64,000 bases of DNA, taken from contig NZ_JAHCDI010000004.1 in the NCBI RefSeq assembly GCF_019697375.1, positions 419,224 through 483,223 on the forward strand, read 5' to 3'. The stretch comes from Micromonospora tarapacensis. Lineage in GTDB: Bacteria > Actinomycetota > Actinomycetes > Mycobacteriales > Micromonosporaceae. Positions 56,366 to 63,425 of the stretch are shown here, in pieces. A program made the translations under genes and the position numbers. The notes under the pieces were generated by a model, which worked only from the letters and a program-made list of their open reading frames with translations, made no database searches and was not told the origin of the DNA. The stretch's first letter is position 1. Each line of letters opens with the position of its first letter.

Positions 56366-56542
56366 TCAGATCGCGTCGCCACGTTTTGTGGCATGTGACA
56401 TCCATATGTCGGCCACGGCCACCGGGATCGTCGCCGCCACGCCAATTAAGGCGGCCTGCCAAGCAGGAAGATCGAAAATAAATCCCAGGAAAGACATGCC
56501 TAGCAGTGCGAGTAGGTAGACACTGCGAATCCTTGGCACCAT
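56366..56542 (-). CDS. 58-aa two-helix membrane protein, transposon cargo
   Basis: This short ORF starts MVPRIRSVYLLALLGMSFLG and ends SHATKRGDAI. Two hydrophobic segments, residues 8-26 and 30-47, with a short loop between them, predict a hairpin membrane protein. The basic C-terminus (HATKR) suggests it lies inside the cell. A TAGAGT box exactly 7 nt before the ATG matches the leaderless pattern of the window, and a strong terminator follows its stop. These signals argue that the gene is real despite its size. No family is recognised. Position and size resemble immunity proteins of membrane-active peptides, which is inference only. Confidence 0.6.
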   Translation of the reverse strand: MVPRIRSVYLLALLGMSFLGFIFDLPAWQAALIGVAATIPVAVADIWMSHATKRGDAI

Positions 56543-56549
56543 GACAGGA

Positions 56550-56555
56550 ACTCTA
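56550..56555 (-). promoter_or_regulatory. putative -10 box of the 58-aa membrane protein gene (leaderless)
   Basis: TAGAGT on the reverse strand, 7 nt before the ATG at 56542. Confidence 0.5.
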
Positions 56556-56564
56556 GCAGGGTTA

Positions 56565-56825
56565 GCGCGACCGAGCGTAGAGGTGGTGGAGCGAACGGTG
56601 TGGCGGTGGCTGCGGCTGGCGCGGGCGACTGATCAGTTGGGTGCGACAGCGCGGCCCCGGTTCGTGGTCGACGATCAGTTGCGGCGCCGGCTGGCCTATT
56701 GGCGGGGAAACGCGCCGCGTTGCACCGCGACCTCGTCGCCCAGGCAGCCGAGGGTGGGCCTGCGGCGCCGAGCATGGCGACGTTGCAGCGGGCGGTGGTC
56801 CGGGATCTGCCGTCGGGGTGCGGGC
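56565..56825 (+). pseudogene. fragment of an integrase/transposase N-terminus
   Basis: The piece reads VERTVWRWLRLARATDQLGA, RPRFVVDDQLRRRLAYWRGN, then in another frame LHRDLVAQAAEGGPAAPSMA and TLQRAVVRDLPSG. It resembles the helix-turn-helix and linker of Mu/IS481-type transposases. It is frameshifted and is cut by the left end of IS copy 2 at 56826, so it is inactive debris. Confidence 0.6.
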
Positions 56826-58188
56826 CAGGGCTCAGGCAAGGTAGCCCTTTGTCTGTTTCACGTTATTCCGAGTAGTTGTAGTGGTCGGTAGGGGTTTCGG
56901 CTATTACGCCGGAGGGCTTTCGCGATCGTGGTGATGCCGGCCAAGCGGAGCAGGCTGATCGCGGTGTTTCGCAGGGTGGCCATGACACGCGGCGCGTTAC
57001 CGGTGCGGATGCGGCTGGCGTCTTCGGCGTAGGTGGTGTCACGGATGTGGTGCAGAATCTCGATCGCCCAGTGTCCGCGCAACGCGTCGGCCAGGTCGGC
57101 GGGGCCGACCTGGGCTACGGTCAGGTTGGTGATCGCGTAGACGGTGACGGTGGACCATCGGCCGGTACTGAGGTTCAACCGGCGGCGCCGGATCCGTAAG
57201 GCTTGCACGGCGTGCGGGAAGTCCAAGGCGAGCGTGCCGGTGCAGGTGACCACTTGCAGGCGGCGGATGTCGTATCGTCCGTGTCCGCGGTTGCCGGTCT
57301 CGTCCTGAACCGGGATTTTCGCCCAGGGTATGGCCTTGAGCTGCCGATACAGACGCGGCTGATTCTTCTTTACCGTGAAGACGTAGGCGGCTTTCTTGTC
57401 GTCGGCCAGCCAGTGGGCGTGCTCGCGGTGGGTGTGCAGCGCGTCGGCGGTGACGATCACCCCGGCAAGGTCGAGTGGCTCCAGCAGCGGCCGGAACCGG
57501 GTCAGCTCGTTCGTTTTGCCGTCCACATCGACCTGGCCGAGGACGGCGCCGGTGTGCTGGTCCAGCACGGCGAGCAGATGCACCTGGCCGCCGGCCGGGC
57601 CGCTGCCGCGCAACGTCTTGCCGTCCACGCTGTACACCCGCCGGTGGTTGTCCGCCGCCGCCTGGGACGCGATGATCCACCGGCCGACCGTGTCGTCCAG
57701 GGCGTCAGCGTCGACACCGGCCAGAATCCTGCGGAAGGTCGACTCGTCCGGCGCCCGATGCCGTCCCGTGAGCGGATCACGCCACACGCCGAGCCCGGCC
57801 AGCACCGGCTGCGGAGCGTCGGCCGCCCACTCCGCGACCGCAGCAGCTGAACGGGCTCCGGCCAGCACCACTGCGACCGCGGTGGCCAGGACCCCGGCGA
57901 GCGGATGCACCACACCCCGCCGATCACGCCGGTCCGGCACCACGGCCAACGCCTCGACCAGACTCGCCCGGCACGAAGCAGGCAACGACACTGCGACCTG
58001 ATCCGCGTGCACAGCCAGCACACCGATCAGCGATGATGATCCCAACGGGCGCGGTCCTCGATTGATCCATCTCAGCCTCGACACCTGAATGATCACCGAG
58101 AGACCGCGCCCGGCCTCATCTCACCATGATCAGGAGTGTCCGCCCAAGACACTCACACCGGGCATTCCGCTACCTTGCCTGAGCCCTG
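56826..58188 (-). mobile_element. ISAs1-family insertion sequence, copy 2
   Basis: This 1,363-bp element has perfect 20-bp terminal inverted repeats and is inverted relative to copy 1. The transposase frame is intact. Confidence 0.92.
56858..58096 (-). CDS. ISAs1-family transposase, copy 2 (intact)
   Basis: This is a 412-aa DDE transposase. Its N-terminal part [20 protein letters not shown] is typical of ISAs1/H-repeat proteins. Catalytic residues are in [23 protein letters not shown] and [18 protein letters not shown]. The intact frame uses GGGG where copy 1 has GGG. It is presumably the active source for movement of the composite element. Confidence 0.94.
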   Translation of the reverse strand: MIIQVSRLRWINRGPRPLGSSSLIGVLAVHADQVAVSLPASCRASLVEALAVVPDRRDRRGVVHPLAGVLATAVAVVLAGARSAAAVAEWAADAPQPVLAGLGVWRDPLTGRHRAPDESTFRRILAGVDADALDDTVGRWIIASQAAADNHRRVYSVDGKTLRGSGPAGGQVHLLAVLDQHTGAVLGQVDVDGKTNELTRFRPLLEPLDLAGVIVTADALHTHREHAHWLADDKKAAYVFTVKKNQPRLYRQLKAIPWAKIPVQDETGNRGHGRYDIRRLQVVTCTGTLALDFPHAVQALRIRRRRLNLSTGRWSTVTVYAITNLTVAQVGPADLADALRGHWAIEILHHIRDTTYAEDASRIRTGNAPRVMATLRNTAISLLRLAGITTIAKALRRNSRNPYRPLQLLGIT

Positions 58189-58198
58189 GCCTCGGACA
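58189..58198. repeat. 10-bp target-site duplication, right copy
   Basis: GCCTCGGACA, identical to 50707-50716. Confidence 0.9.
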
Positions 58199-59324
58199 GG
58201 TCACCGATTCGTAGGAAACAGCGGGCAGCCTCGATAGCAAATGAGGTGGAGTCGAAAGGACTCAGCCACTCGGATGCCGTCGTGGTCGGTCGGTGCAGAG
58301 TTGCCTCCGCGTCGGCGAGTGATCTTGTTGCTTCGAGTGGTCGACCGGCGATAGCGAAGCCTCGTGCCTGCATCGCCAGGAGCCGCGCTCGGAGTCGACC
58401 GTGCGGCGGAGCCTGCCTGAGTCGCGCCAGGCCGGTTCGGGCGTAGGAGACCGCCTGGTCGGCGTCGCCGTGATGTCCCGCGAGGTGGCTGAGGCCCGCG
58501 CACACCTGTGCGGCAAGCTGATGATCCCCGCTCTGGACGGCCATAGAAAGGGCATCGCCGAGGTGCCGGCGGGCCGGTTCAGCGGCACCAGCATCATGCG
58601 CCATCCACCCGGCCATCTCGTTGAGCGAGGCGACAACGGCGATCATCTGCTTGTTGCCGGTCGTGTCTCGACCCAGTTGCGGCAGGGCGACCCCCTGGGA
58701 GAGATAGGCAGTCACGGTGGCGTACAGGTGTCCACCGCCGACGCGGCGATCGGTCATCCGGATCGAGTGCACGAAGTGTAGGTGGGCGTCCCGCGACGGC
58801 GGCTGTTGGCCGTGCACCCTCCTCCAAGTGGGAGCCCGCTGGGCAGTGGCGAACGGCCGGCGTCCTGTCGCCTTGGCGTTGGGTCGCTCAGCCTCGACGC
58901 GATCGGCGGCATCTCCGGAGTCGCCTCCGAGGGGCAGCTTGAACCACAGCAGGTGGGCAGGGATTTGTAGAAGCTGTGCCCAGCGACCGAGACGATCGAG
59001 GTGGACGATTGGTGGCCCGCTCTCGACTCTGCTGAGCTGCGCTTGCGAGATACCGAACCAGCGGGCCACGGGCTCTTGTGGCAGAGGCTGACGGCCGTGG
59101 TAGGGATGGCATCGGTAAGCCCGGATGACCAAACCCAAGTGGCGGGCTCTCAGCGCCTGCTGAATCGGCTCATGGTCCCAGAAGCTGGTCGGCAGGGCCG
59201 GTGGGACGACGAGCCGATCGCGTTCGGCGGCCGTACATGGTCCACATCGGCCGGTGGTGTTGTCGCGGGCAAGCCGTCCGCCGCAGCGAGGGCAGGTCGT
59301 TTCCGTGCGCGGGGTCCTCGCCAT
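58189..59324 (-). pseudogene. N-terminal part of a zinc-ribbon/HTH/TPR regulator, disrupted by the composite transposon
   Basis: This part starts MARTPRTETTCPRCGGRLAR, with a zinc ribbon (Cys 11, 14, 27, 30). An Xre-type helix-turn-helix (EPVARWFGISQAQLSRVESG) and TPR-like helices follow, including YARTGLARLRQAPP. Together with 50358-50706 it would give 494 aa. The last host residues are RIGDLSEA, after which the IS begins. As it stands, the truncated protein could still be made and keep DNA binding. GAGGAG lies 10 nt before the ATG. The neighbouring NUDIX fragment suggests the usual regulator/NUDIX pair. Confidence 0.88.
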
Positions 59325-59593
59325 TGCTGGGCGGCTCCTCCGTCGTGGTCTGTTGAGCCTACCTATTCAACTCGTTGCGCGACTGGCCGGTATACGTGCC
59401 GTGCATATCGATAACCCCTTTCTGTCCTGAACGAATATCGGCCACTTGCTGGCGGTCATGTTGCTGACTGTGGTTGCCGTCAGCCTTGACGTATGGCCCG
59501 GGGCGGGTGCTGGGCTCCGGTGGGGCGTTTCCCCGTACGCGTCGCCGCCGTCCCCGCCCGCTCCAACTCTCGATCTCGGCGGAAGGGCTCTCC

Positions 59594-59710
59594 ATGGCGG
59601 CGGTGCTGCATGACGCTCCGGTGGTGGTGGCGGTCAGTGATAAGGCGGCGGCGGTACCCGTGCGGGAGCTGGTCGCGGCCGGTGACCCGGACGCGAGGGT
59701 GTGGTTGTGA
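59594..59710 (+). CDS. 38-aa ORF, unknown
   Basis: The ATG has GGAAGGG 6 nt upstream. The product starts MAAVLHDAPVVVAVSDKAAA and ends DARVWL. Its stop overlaps the next start (GTGA). It is not recognised, and may be a leader or a remnant of a larger gene. It is listed because of the good Shine-Dalgarno and the coupling. Confidence 0.35.
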   Translation: MAAVLHDAPVVVAVSDKAAAVPVRELVAAGDPDARVWL

Positions 59711-60062
59711 CCGGGCTCGGGGCGTACCCGATGGAGGGTGTGGCCGGGCCGGAGCTGGTGCGGGACGCGGTGGCGCGGTGGCTGGGGGTGGTGGCGGCGG
59801 ACGCGGAGCTGGCGCCGTACCTCGTCGGGGTTGATCGGGCCCGGCTCGCCGGGCACCTGGCGCTGACCCTCACGGTGGCGCTCGGCGGACCGGCCGGCGA
59901 TCTGGTCCGGCCGGCGGTCGGGCGTGGCGCGGCCTGGGTTTGACCGAGGCGCAGCATCGGCGGGTGGTCGACTACCTGGGCGGGGTGTTGGGGGCGCTCG
60001 GCGTGCCGGTCGGCGCGGTGGCGGCGGCGCGGCGGGCCTTCGCCGACGAGGCCGGCTCGTGA
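59707..60062 (+). pseudogene. truncated-hemoglobin-like protein, degenerate
   Basis: This resembles group 1 truncated hemoglobins: ELAPYLVGVDRARLAGHLAL, TVALGGPAG, then in a second frame RGLGLTEAQHRRVVDYLGGV and LGALGVPVGAV. The proximal heme-ligand histidine expected before RGLGL is a tryptophan (AWRGLGL), so heme binding is doubtful. The frame changes near 59,930, needing one extra or two missing bases. The start overlaps the upstream stop, and its stop overlaps the next GTG (GTGA), a compact operon layout. Confidence 0.5.
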
Positions 60063-60991
60063 CCGCCGCGCTGGCCGCGTCGTGGACGCTCACCATGCGG
60101 TACGCCCGCCAGGCCGCCGACCAGTTCTGGTACGCGGTCGAGGACCGTCGTCCAGGGCTGCTGCCGGAGCGGGCGGCGGGGCTGCTCCTCGCCGCGCTGG
60201 GGCGGCTGGCCAGCGGCGGCGACGACCCGGCGGGGCGGGCGGCGCTGCTGGCGGTGCTCGGCCGGGCGTACCGCCGTTATCGGCTGCTGCCGCACCAGCG
60301 CATCATCGAGGCGGCGCTGACCGGCACTGTTGCCCGGAACCTGCCGTGGACGCCGGAGCTGGCGGGCGATGTGGGACCGAGCCGCGCGGCAGGCGTCGGC
60401 AGCGGTGACCGGCGCCGCCGAGCGGGCCGGCGACGGCCCGGCCTGGTGGCCCGCCGAGGTCATCGAGCATCACCGGGCAGCCGAAGACATCGCCATCCTG
60501 ACCGTGCGCCCGTGGCGGCGGCTGCCGTTCCGGCCCGGCCAGGCGGTGCCGGTCAGCACCGAACGCTGGCCCGGCCGGTGGCGCTGGTACTCGCCGGCCA
60601 ACGCGCCCCGCCCCGACGGAACCCTGGAGTTCCACGTCCGAGCCGTCGCCGCCGTCTCCCGCGCGCTCGTCCACGCGGTACGCCCCGGCGACCCGCTCTG
60701 GCTCGGCCCGCCGGGCGACACCGGGCTGCGGCTCGACCCGGAATCCCGCGCGGATCTGCTGCTGGTCGCCGGGGCACCGGGCTCGCGCCGCTGCGCGCCC
60801 TGGTCGAACAGGTCGCCGCGACACCGGCCGGGCGGGGGGACGCCCTCACGCTCGCCCTCCACCACTACCGGGCCGTTCAGGAGGTCTACGTGTGCGGTCC
60901 GCCGGCCATGCTCACTGCGGCCCGTCGGCGGCTGCCCGCCGCCGGCCTGCCCGTCGGCCGGCTCCACGTTGCCCGCGAGTTCGGCTGCTGA
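60059..60991 (+). pseudogene. flavohemoprotein-like globin/FAD reductase, degenerate
   Basis: The first 110 residues resemble a globin (AALAASWTLTMRYARQAADQ; ALGRLASGGDDP), but the expected heme histidine in LGRxHRR is tyrosine (LGRAYRRY). The FAD domain is recognisable: RPGQAVPVSTERWPGRWRWY, SPANAPRPDGTLEFHVRAV. The NAD domain is shortened by about 55 residues between ALVEQVAATP and VQEVYVCGPPAML. Frames change near 60,370 and at 60771-60774; restoring one G at the latter gives VAGGTGLAPL. Possible former nitric-oxide detoxification; now probably inactive. Confidence 0.55.
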
Positions 60992-61247
60992 TGGGCGTCT
61001 ACCACAGCCGCAACGCGCTGACCGGCCCGTTCACCCCCGACCGGCTCGCCGCCGTCGAGCTGCCCCGCACGCCGCTGGGCCGGCGCGGCTACCGGCCCGA
61101 GGAGGTCGACGCCCTGCTGCACCGGCTCGCGTACGAGATGGGGAGCGTACCCGGCAGCGCGACCAGGTGCGGGAGGAGAACCGCCGCCTCAAACACGCCC
61201 TCCGCACCTGGCAATCCGAGTGCACCACCAGGCGCCTCGAACGGTAG
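60991..61247 (+). CDS. DivIVA-domain-like protein (apparent frameshift)
   Basis: The ATG overlaps the upstream stop (TGATG). It starts MGVYHSRNALTGPFTPDRLA and has LPRTPLGRRGYRPEEVDALL, a DivIVA N-terminal-like motif. It continues in a second frame with ERTRQRDQVREENRRLKHAL and a coiled-coil end. One missing G at 61140-61143 rejoins the frames (YEMGERTRQR). The rejoined 85-aa protein could be a small coiled-coil cytoskeletal accessory. Its role in this operon is unknown. Confidence 0.6.
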
Positions 61248-61359
61248 AAGCGGGCATCCACGGCAGTTGCAACCCCTGACCGGCCTGTCGCAGCTACTTC
61301 TATCGTTTTTTTCGTTTCTCTGGGTATGGTGGGGGGAAGCGAGGCGTTCGGAGGATCTT

Positions 61360-61833
61360 GTGACGGTGGTGCCTGCGGGCGGGCTGGAGCCCGACGGTGA
61401 TGAGCTGCGGCGTTTCGCTCGGCGACCGCTCCGAGGGCGGCGACTGCAACTCATCGTCGACGGGGCAGAGCCGGTCGACGTGCCGCCGGTGGTGGGCGAG
61501 GCTCTCGCCGAAGTCGTGTCGATCCTCGGCCGGGGGCGACCGGTCCGGGTCATGGCAGAGAACGTCGAATTATCAACCGGAGAGGCTGCCGCGATCCTCG
61601 GCGTGACCAGACCGACAGTGGTCAAGCTGATGAACGACGGGGTGCTGCCCTACACCCGCCCAAACTCCAGTCGCCGCGTCGCACTGCACGACGTGCTCAC
61701 ATACAAGGATCGGCGGTCGAGGGCGCGTCGCGAGGCGTTGGACGAGTTGACCGCAGACGCGATCGACATGGGCGTCTACGACGAGGCGATCAGGCGTGGG
61801 CGCCAGTCGTCAGACGATCAGCTCGGCGCGTGA
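61360..61833 (+). CDS. excisionase-type HTH antitoxin
   Basis: This is a 157-aa protein. The first 70 residues (VVPAGGLEPDGDELRRFARR, LQLIVDGAEPVDVPPVVGEA) lead to the helix-turn-helix STGEAAAILGVTRPTVVKLM and a basic stretch PNSSRRVALHDVLTYKDRR. It ends with an acidic helix that probably contacts the toxin. GTG 61360 has GGAGGA 4 nt upstream. TATGGT at 61325-61330 is a possible -10. The PIN-toxin gene starts 9 bp after its stop, a typical antitoxin-first operon, probably self-regulated. Confidence 0.85.
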   Translation: MTVVPAGGLEPDGDELRRFARRPLRGRRLQLIVDGAEPVDVPPVVGEALAEVVSILGRGRPVRVMAENVELSTGEAAAILGVTRPTVVKLMNDGVLPYTRPNSSRRVALHDVLTYKDRRSRARREALDELTADAIDMGVYDEAIRRGRQSSDDQLGA

Positions 61834-61842
61834 CGGACTCTG

Positions 61843-62406
61843 ATGATCGTAGCGGTGCTGGACGCCTGCGTTCTCGTGCCCAGTGTGCTCGCCGACACCC
61901 TGCTGCGCTGCGCTGAGCAGGACCTGTATCGCCCCGTCTGGTCGCGCACCATCCTTGACGAGGTGCGGCGGAACCTCCCGCCCTCGGTTCGCGCTGCCAA
62001 GGCAGACCGCCGGATCGAGGTCATGCGGGAGCACTTTCCAGAGGCGATGGTCTCTGGGTACGAGCAGCTGATCACCGAGATGACCAACGATCCGAAGGAT
62101 CGCCATGTGCTCGCTGCCGCCGTCGCAGCCGACGCGGAGGCGATCGTCACGGCCAATCTTCGTGACTTTCCGGATCGCGCCGTCGCGCCATATGCCATCG
62201 AGGTGCTGCATCCGGACGATTTCCTCTGTGGACTGCTGGACGCGGAGCCGGATCTACTCGTGAGCATCATCGTGCAGCAGGCCGAGGCGACAGGAAAAGG
62301 CGGACGCTCCAGGCTCGGGGTCGAGGACATCCTGAGCGGTCTCGCCGGATGCCGGGTTGCTCGATTCGCCCACCTGGTTTCTGCGGAGCTGGCCAACAGC
62401 AGGTAG
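61843..62406 (+). CDS. PIN-domain toxin (VapC-like ribonuclease)
   Basis: This is a 187-aa PIN-domain protein. The N-terminal strand VAVLDACVLVPSVLADTLLR carries the first Asp. Later acidic residues lie in MTNDPKDRHVLAAAVAADAE and IVTANLRDFPD. It is longer than minimal VapC proteins (about 130 aa) and matches the PIN subgroup that pairs with excisionase-type antitoxins. It cleaves RNA in family members, but the target here is unknown. It is translated from an ATG just after the antitoxin. Confidence 0.85.
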   Translation: MIVAVLDACVLVPSVLADTLLRCAEQDLYRPVWSRTILDEVRRNLPPSVRAAKADRRIEVMREHFPEAMVSGYEQLITEMTNDPKDRHVLAAAVAADAEAIVTANLRDFPDRAVAPYAIEVLHPDDFLCGLLDAEPDLLVSIIVQQAEATGKGGRSRLGVEDILSGLAGCRVARFAHLVSAELANSR

Positions 62407-62552
62407 TTCAGGGCCCGTGCCGGCGGTTGCGCTTCGCTAGGTTGCCTCGCGCTCAGTAGGCGTTCCCCGGATGTTGCATGCTCAGCAACTGGCCGGGACA
62501 GGTGGCGCGGACAGTCGTTGAATATCACGGGAAGCGGTGATGCGAGCCCGGC

Positions 62553-62558
62553 TAGTCT
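62553..62558 (+). promoter_or_regulatory. putative -10 box of the GNAT pair (leaderless)
   Basis: TAGTCT, 7 nt before the GTG at 62566. Confidence 0.45.
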
Positions 62559-62565
62559 TGGCCGG

Positions 62566-62768
62566 GTGAGCGGGGTGCGGCGGGCAACTGTGGACGATGC
62601 GCGGGAACTGGTTCGGTTGCGGGCGGTCATGTTGCCGGACCCCGACGCCGACCTTGCCGCCTTCGTGGTGGACGCGCCGGGCCGACCGGGGTCGCGGCCG
62701 GCGTGGTCGACCTGCGGCTCGGCGGGCCGGCCGACCGTCGTGGGGTCGTGCCGGGCGGTGGGCGCTGA
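62566..62768 (+). pseudogene. GNAT acetyltransferase remnant
   Basis: The frame starts VRRATVDDARELVRLRAVML, a GNAT beginning, and then AAFVVDAPGRP. After one missing G at 62688-62691 it continues GVAAGVVDLRLGGPADRRGV to a stop. The acetyl-CoA-binding motif and the C-terminal half are absent. It is coupled to the next gene (TGATG). Confidence 0.5.
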
Positions 62769-63363
62769 TGTTCGCCGTGCCCCTGACCGGGGACGCGCAG
62801 CTGCGACCACTCGACCCGTGGCACGCCGAGGAGTTCCTGGCCAACCTGGACAGGGCGCGGGAACACATCTCGCCCTGGGTGTCGCCGTCCTTCGTGGCCG
62901 CCGACCTCGCCGGGGCGCGGCAGGTGCTCCAGCGGTACGCCGACCGGTGGGCCCGCGACGACGGCGGCATCTGGGGCATCTGGTCCGGCGGCACGCTGGT
63001 CGGCGGGGTGCTGCTGGTGTCGCTGAACGCGGCGACCGGGGTGTGCGAGGCGGGCTGCTGGCTGGAGCCGGCCGCCGAGGGCGGGGCCTGGTGACCCGCG
63101 CGGTCGGCCGGCTCGTGGACTGGGTGGTGGACGAGCGTGGCCTGCACCGGGTCGAGTGGCGCACCAACGCCGGGAACGCGCGCAGCATCGCGGTGGCCCG
63201 CCGGCTCGGCATGCGGCGCGACGGCGTACTCCGTGAGGTGTTGCCCGGCCCGGACGGCCGGATCGACCTGGAGGTCTGGTCGGTGCTGGCCCCCGAGTGG
63301 CGGGCCCGGCGCGGCGGCGTCCCGTCGGTTCGGGATTCCGGCGGCGTGGCTCCGGAGAGATAG
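62768..63363 (+). CDS. RimJ/RimL-type GNAT acetyltransferase (apparent frameshift)
   Basis: This N-acetyltransferase of about 198 aa has the N-terminal LRPLDPWHAEEFLANLDRAR, IWSGGTLVGGVLLVSLNAAT and, in a second frame, TRAVGRLVDWVVDERGLHRV and EWRTNAGNARSIAVARRLGM. It is missing one G at 63082-63085; the repaired join reads EGGGLVTRAVGRL, the acetyl-CoA loop. It acetylates a protein N-terminus or small molecule, substrate unknown. Its start overlaps the upstream remnant. Confidence 0.82.
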
Positions 63364-63365
63364 TT

Positions 63366-63409
63366 CAGCCGCCGGTGGCGGGGCACGTCGGCCCCGCCAC
63401 CGGCGGCTG
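63366..63409. terminator. bidirectional terminator after the GNAT gene
   Basis: A perfect 19-bp stem (CAGCCGCCGGTGGCGGGGC and complement) with a 6-nt loop between convergent genes. Confidence 0.85.
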
Positions 63410-63425
63410 ATCGCTCAGGGCCGGA

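Larger units (their letters stand above)
50717..58188. mobile_element. 7.5-kb composite transposon bounded by inverted ISAs1-family copies
   Basis: Both outer ends carry the same terminal 20 bp (CAGGGCTCAGGCAAGGTAGC and its complement). The same 20-mer also closes the inner ends at 52078 and 56826. A perfect 10-bp direct repeat flanks the outer ends but not the inner ends, which shows that the entire unit moved as one. It is inserted in a zinc-ribbon/HTH/TPR regulator gene. Contents are IS copy 1, a transposase fragment with a group II intron, a low-GC non-coding stretch, a secreted-protein gene, a small membrane-protein gene, a transposase scrap and IS copy 2. Confidence 0.9.

Noticed and set aside
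59359..59406. Short peptide frame MHGTYTGQSRNELNR upstream of the HTH regulator on the reverse strand
   Set aside because: AAAGGGG precedes it, but there is no coupling to the regulator and no further support.
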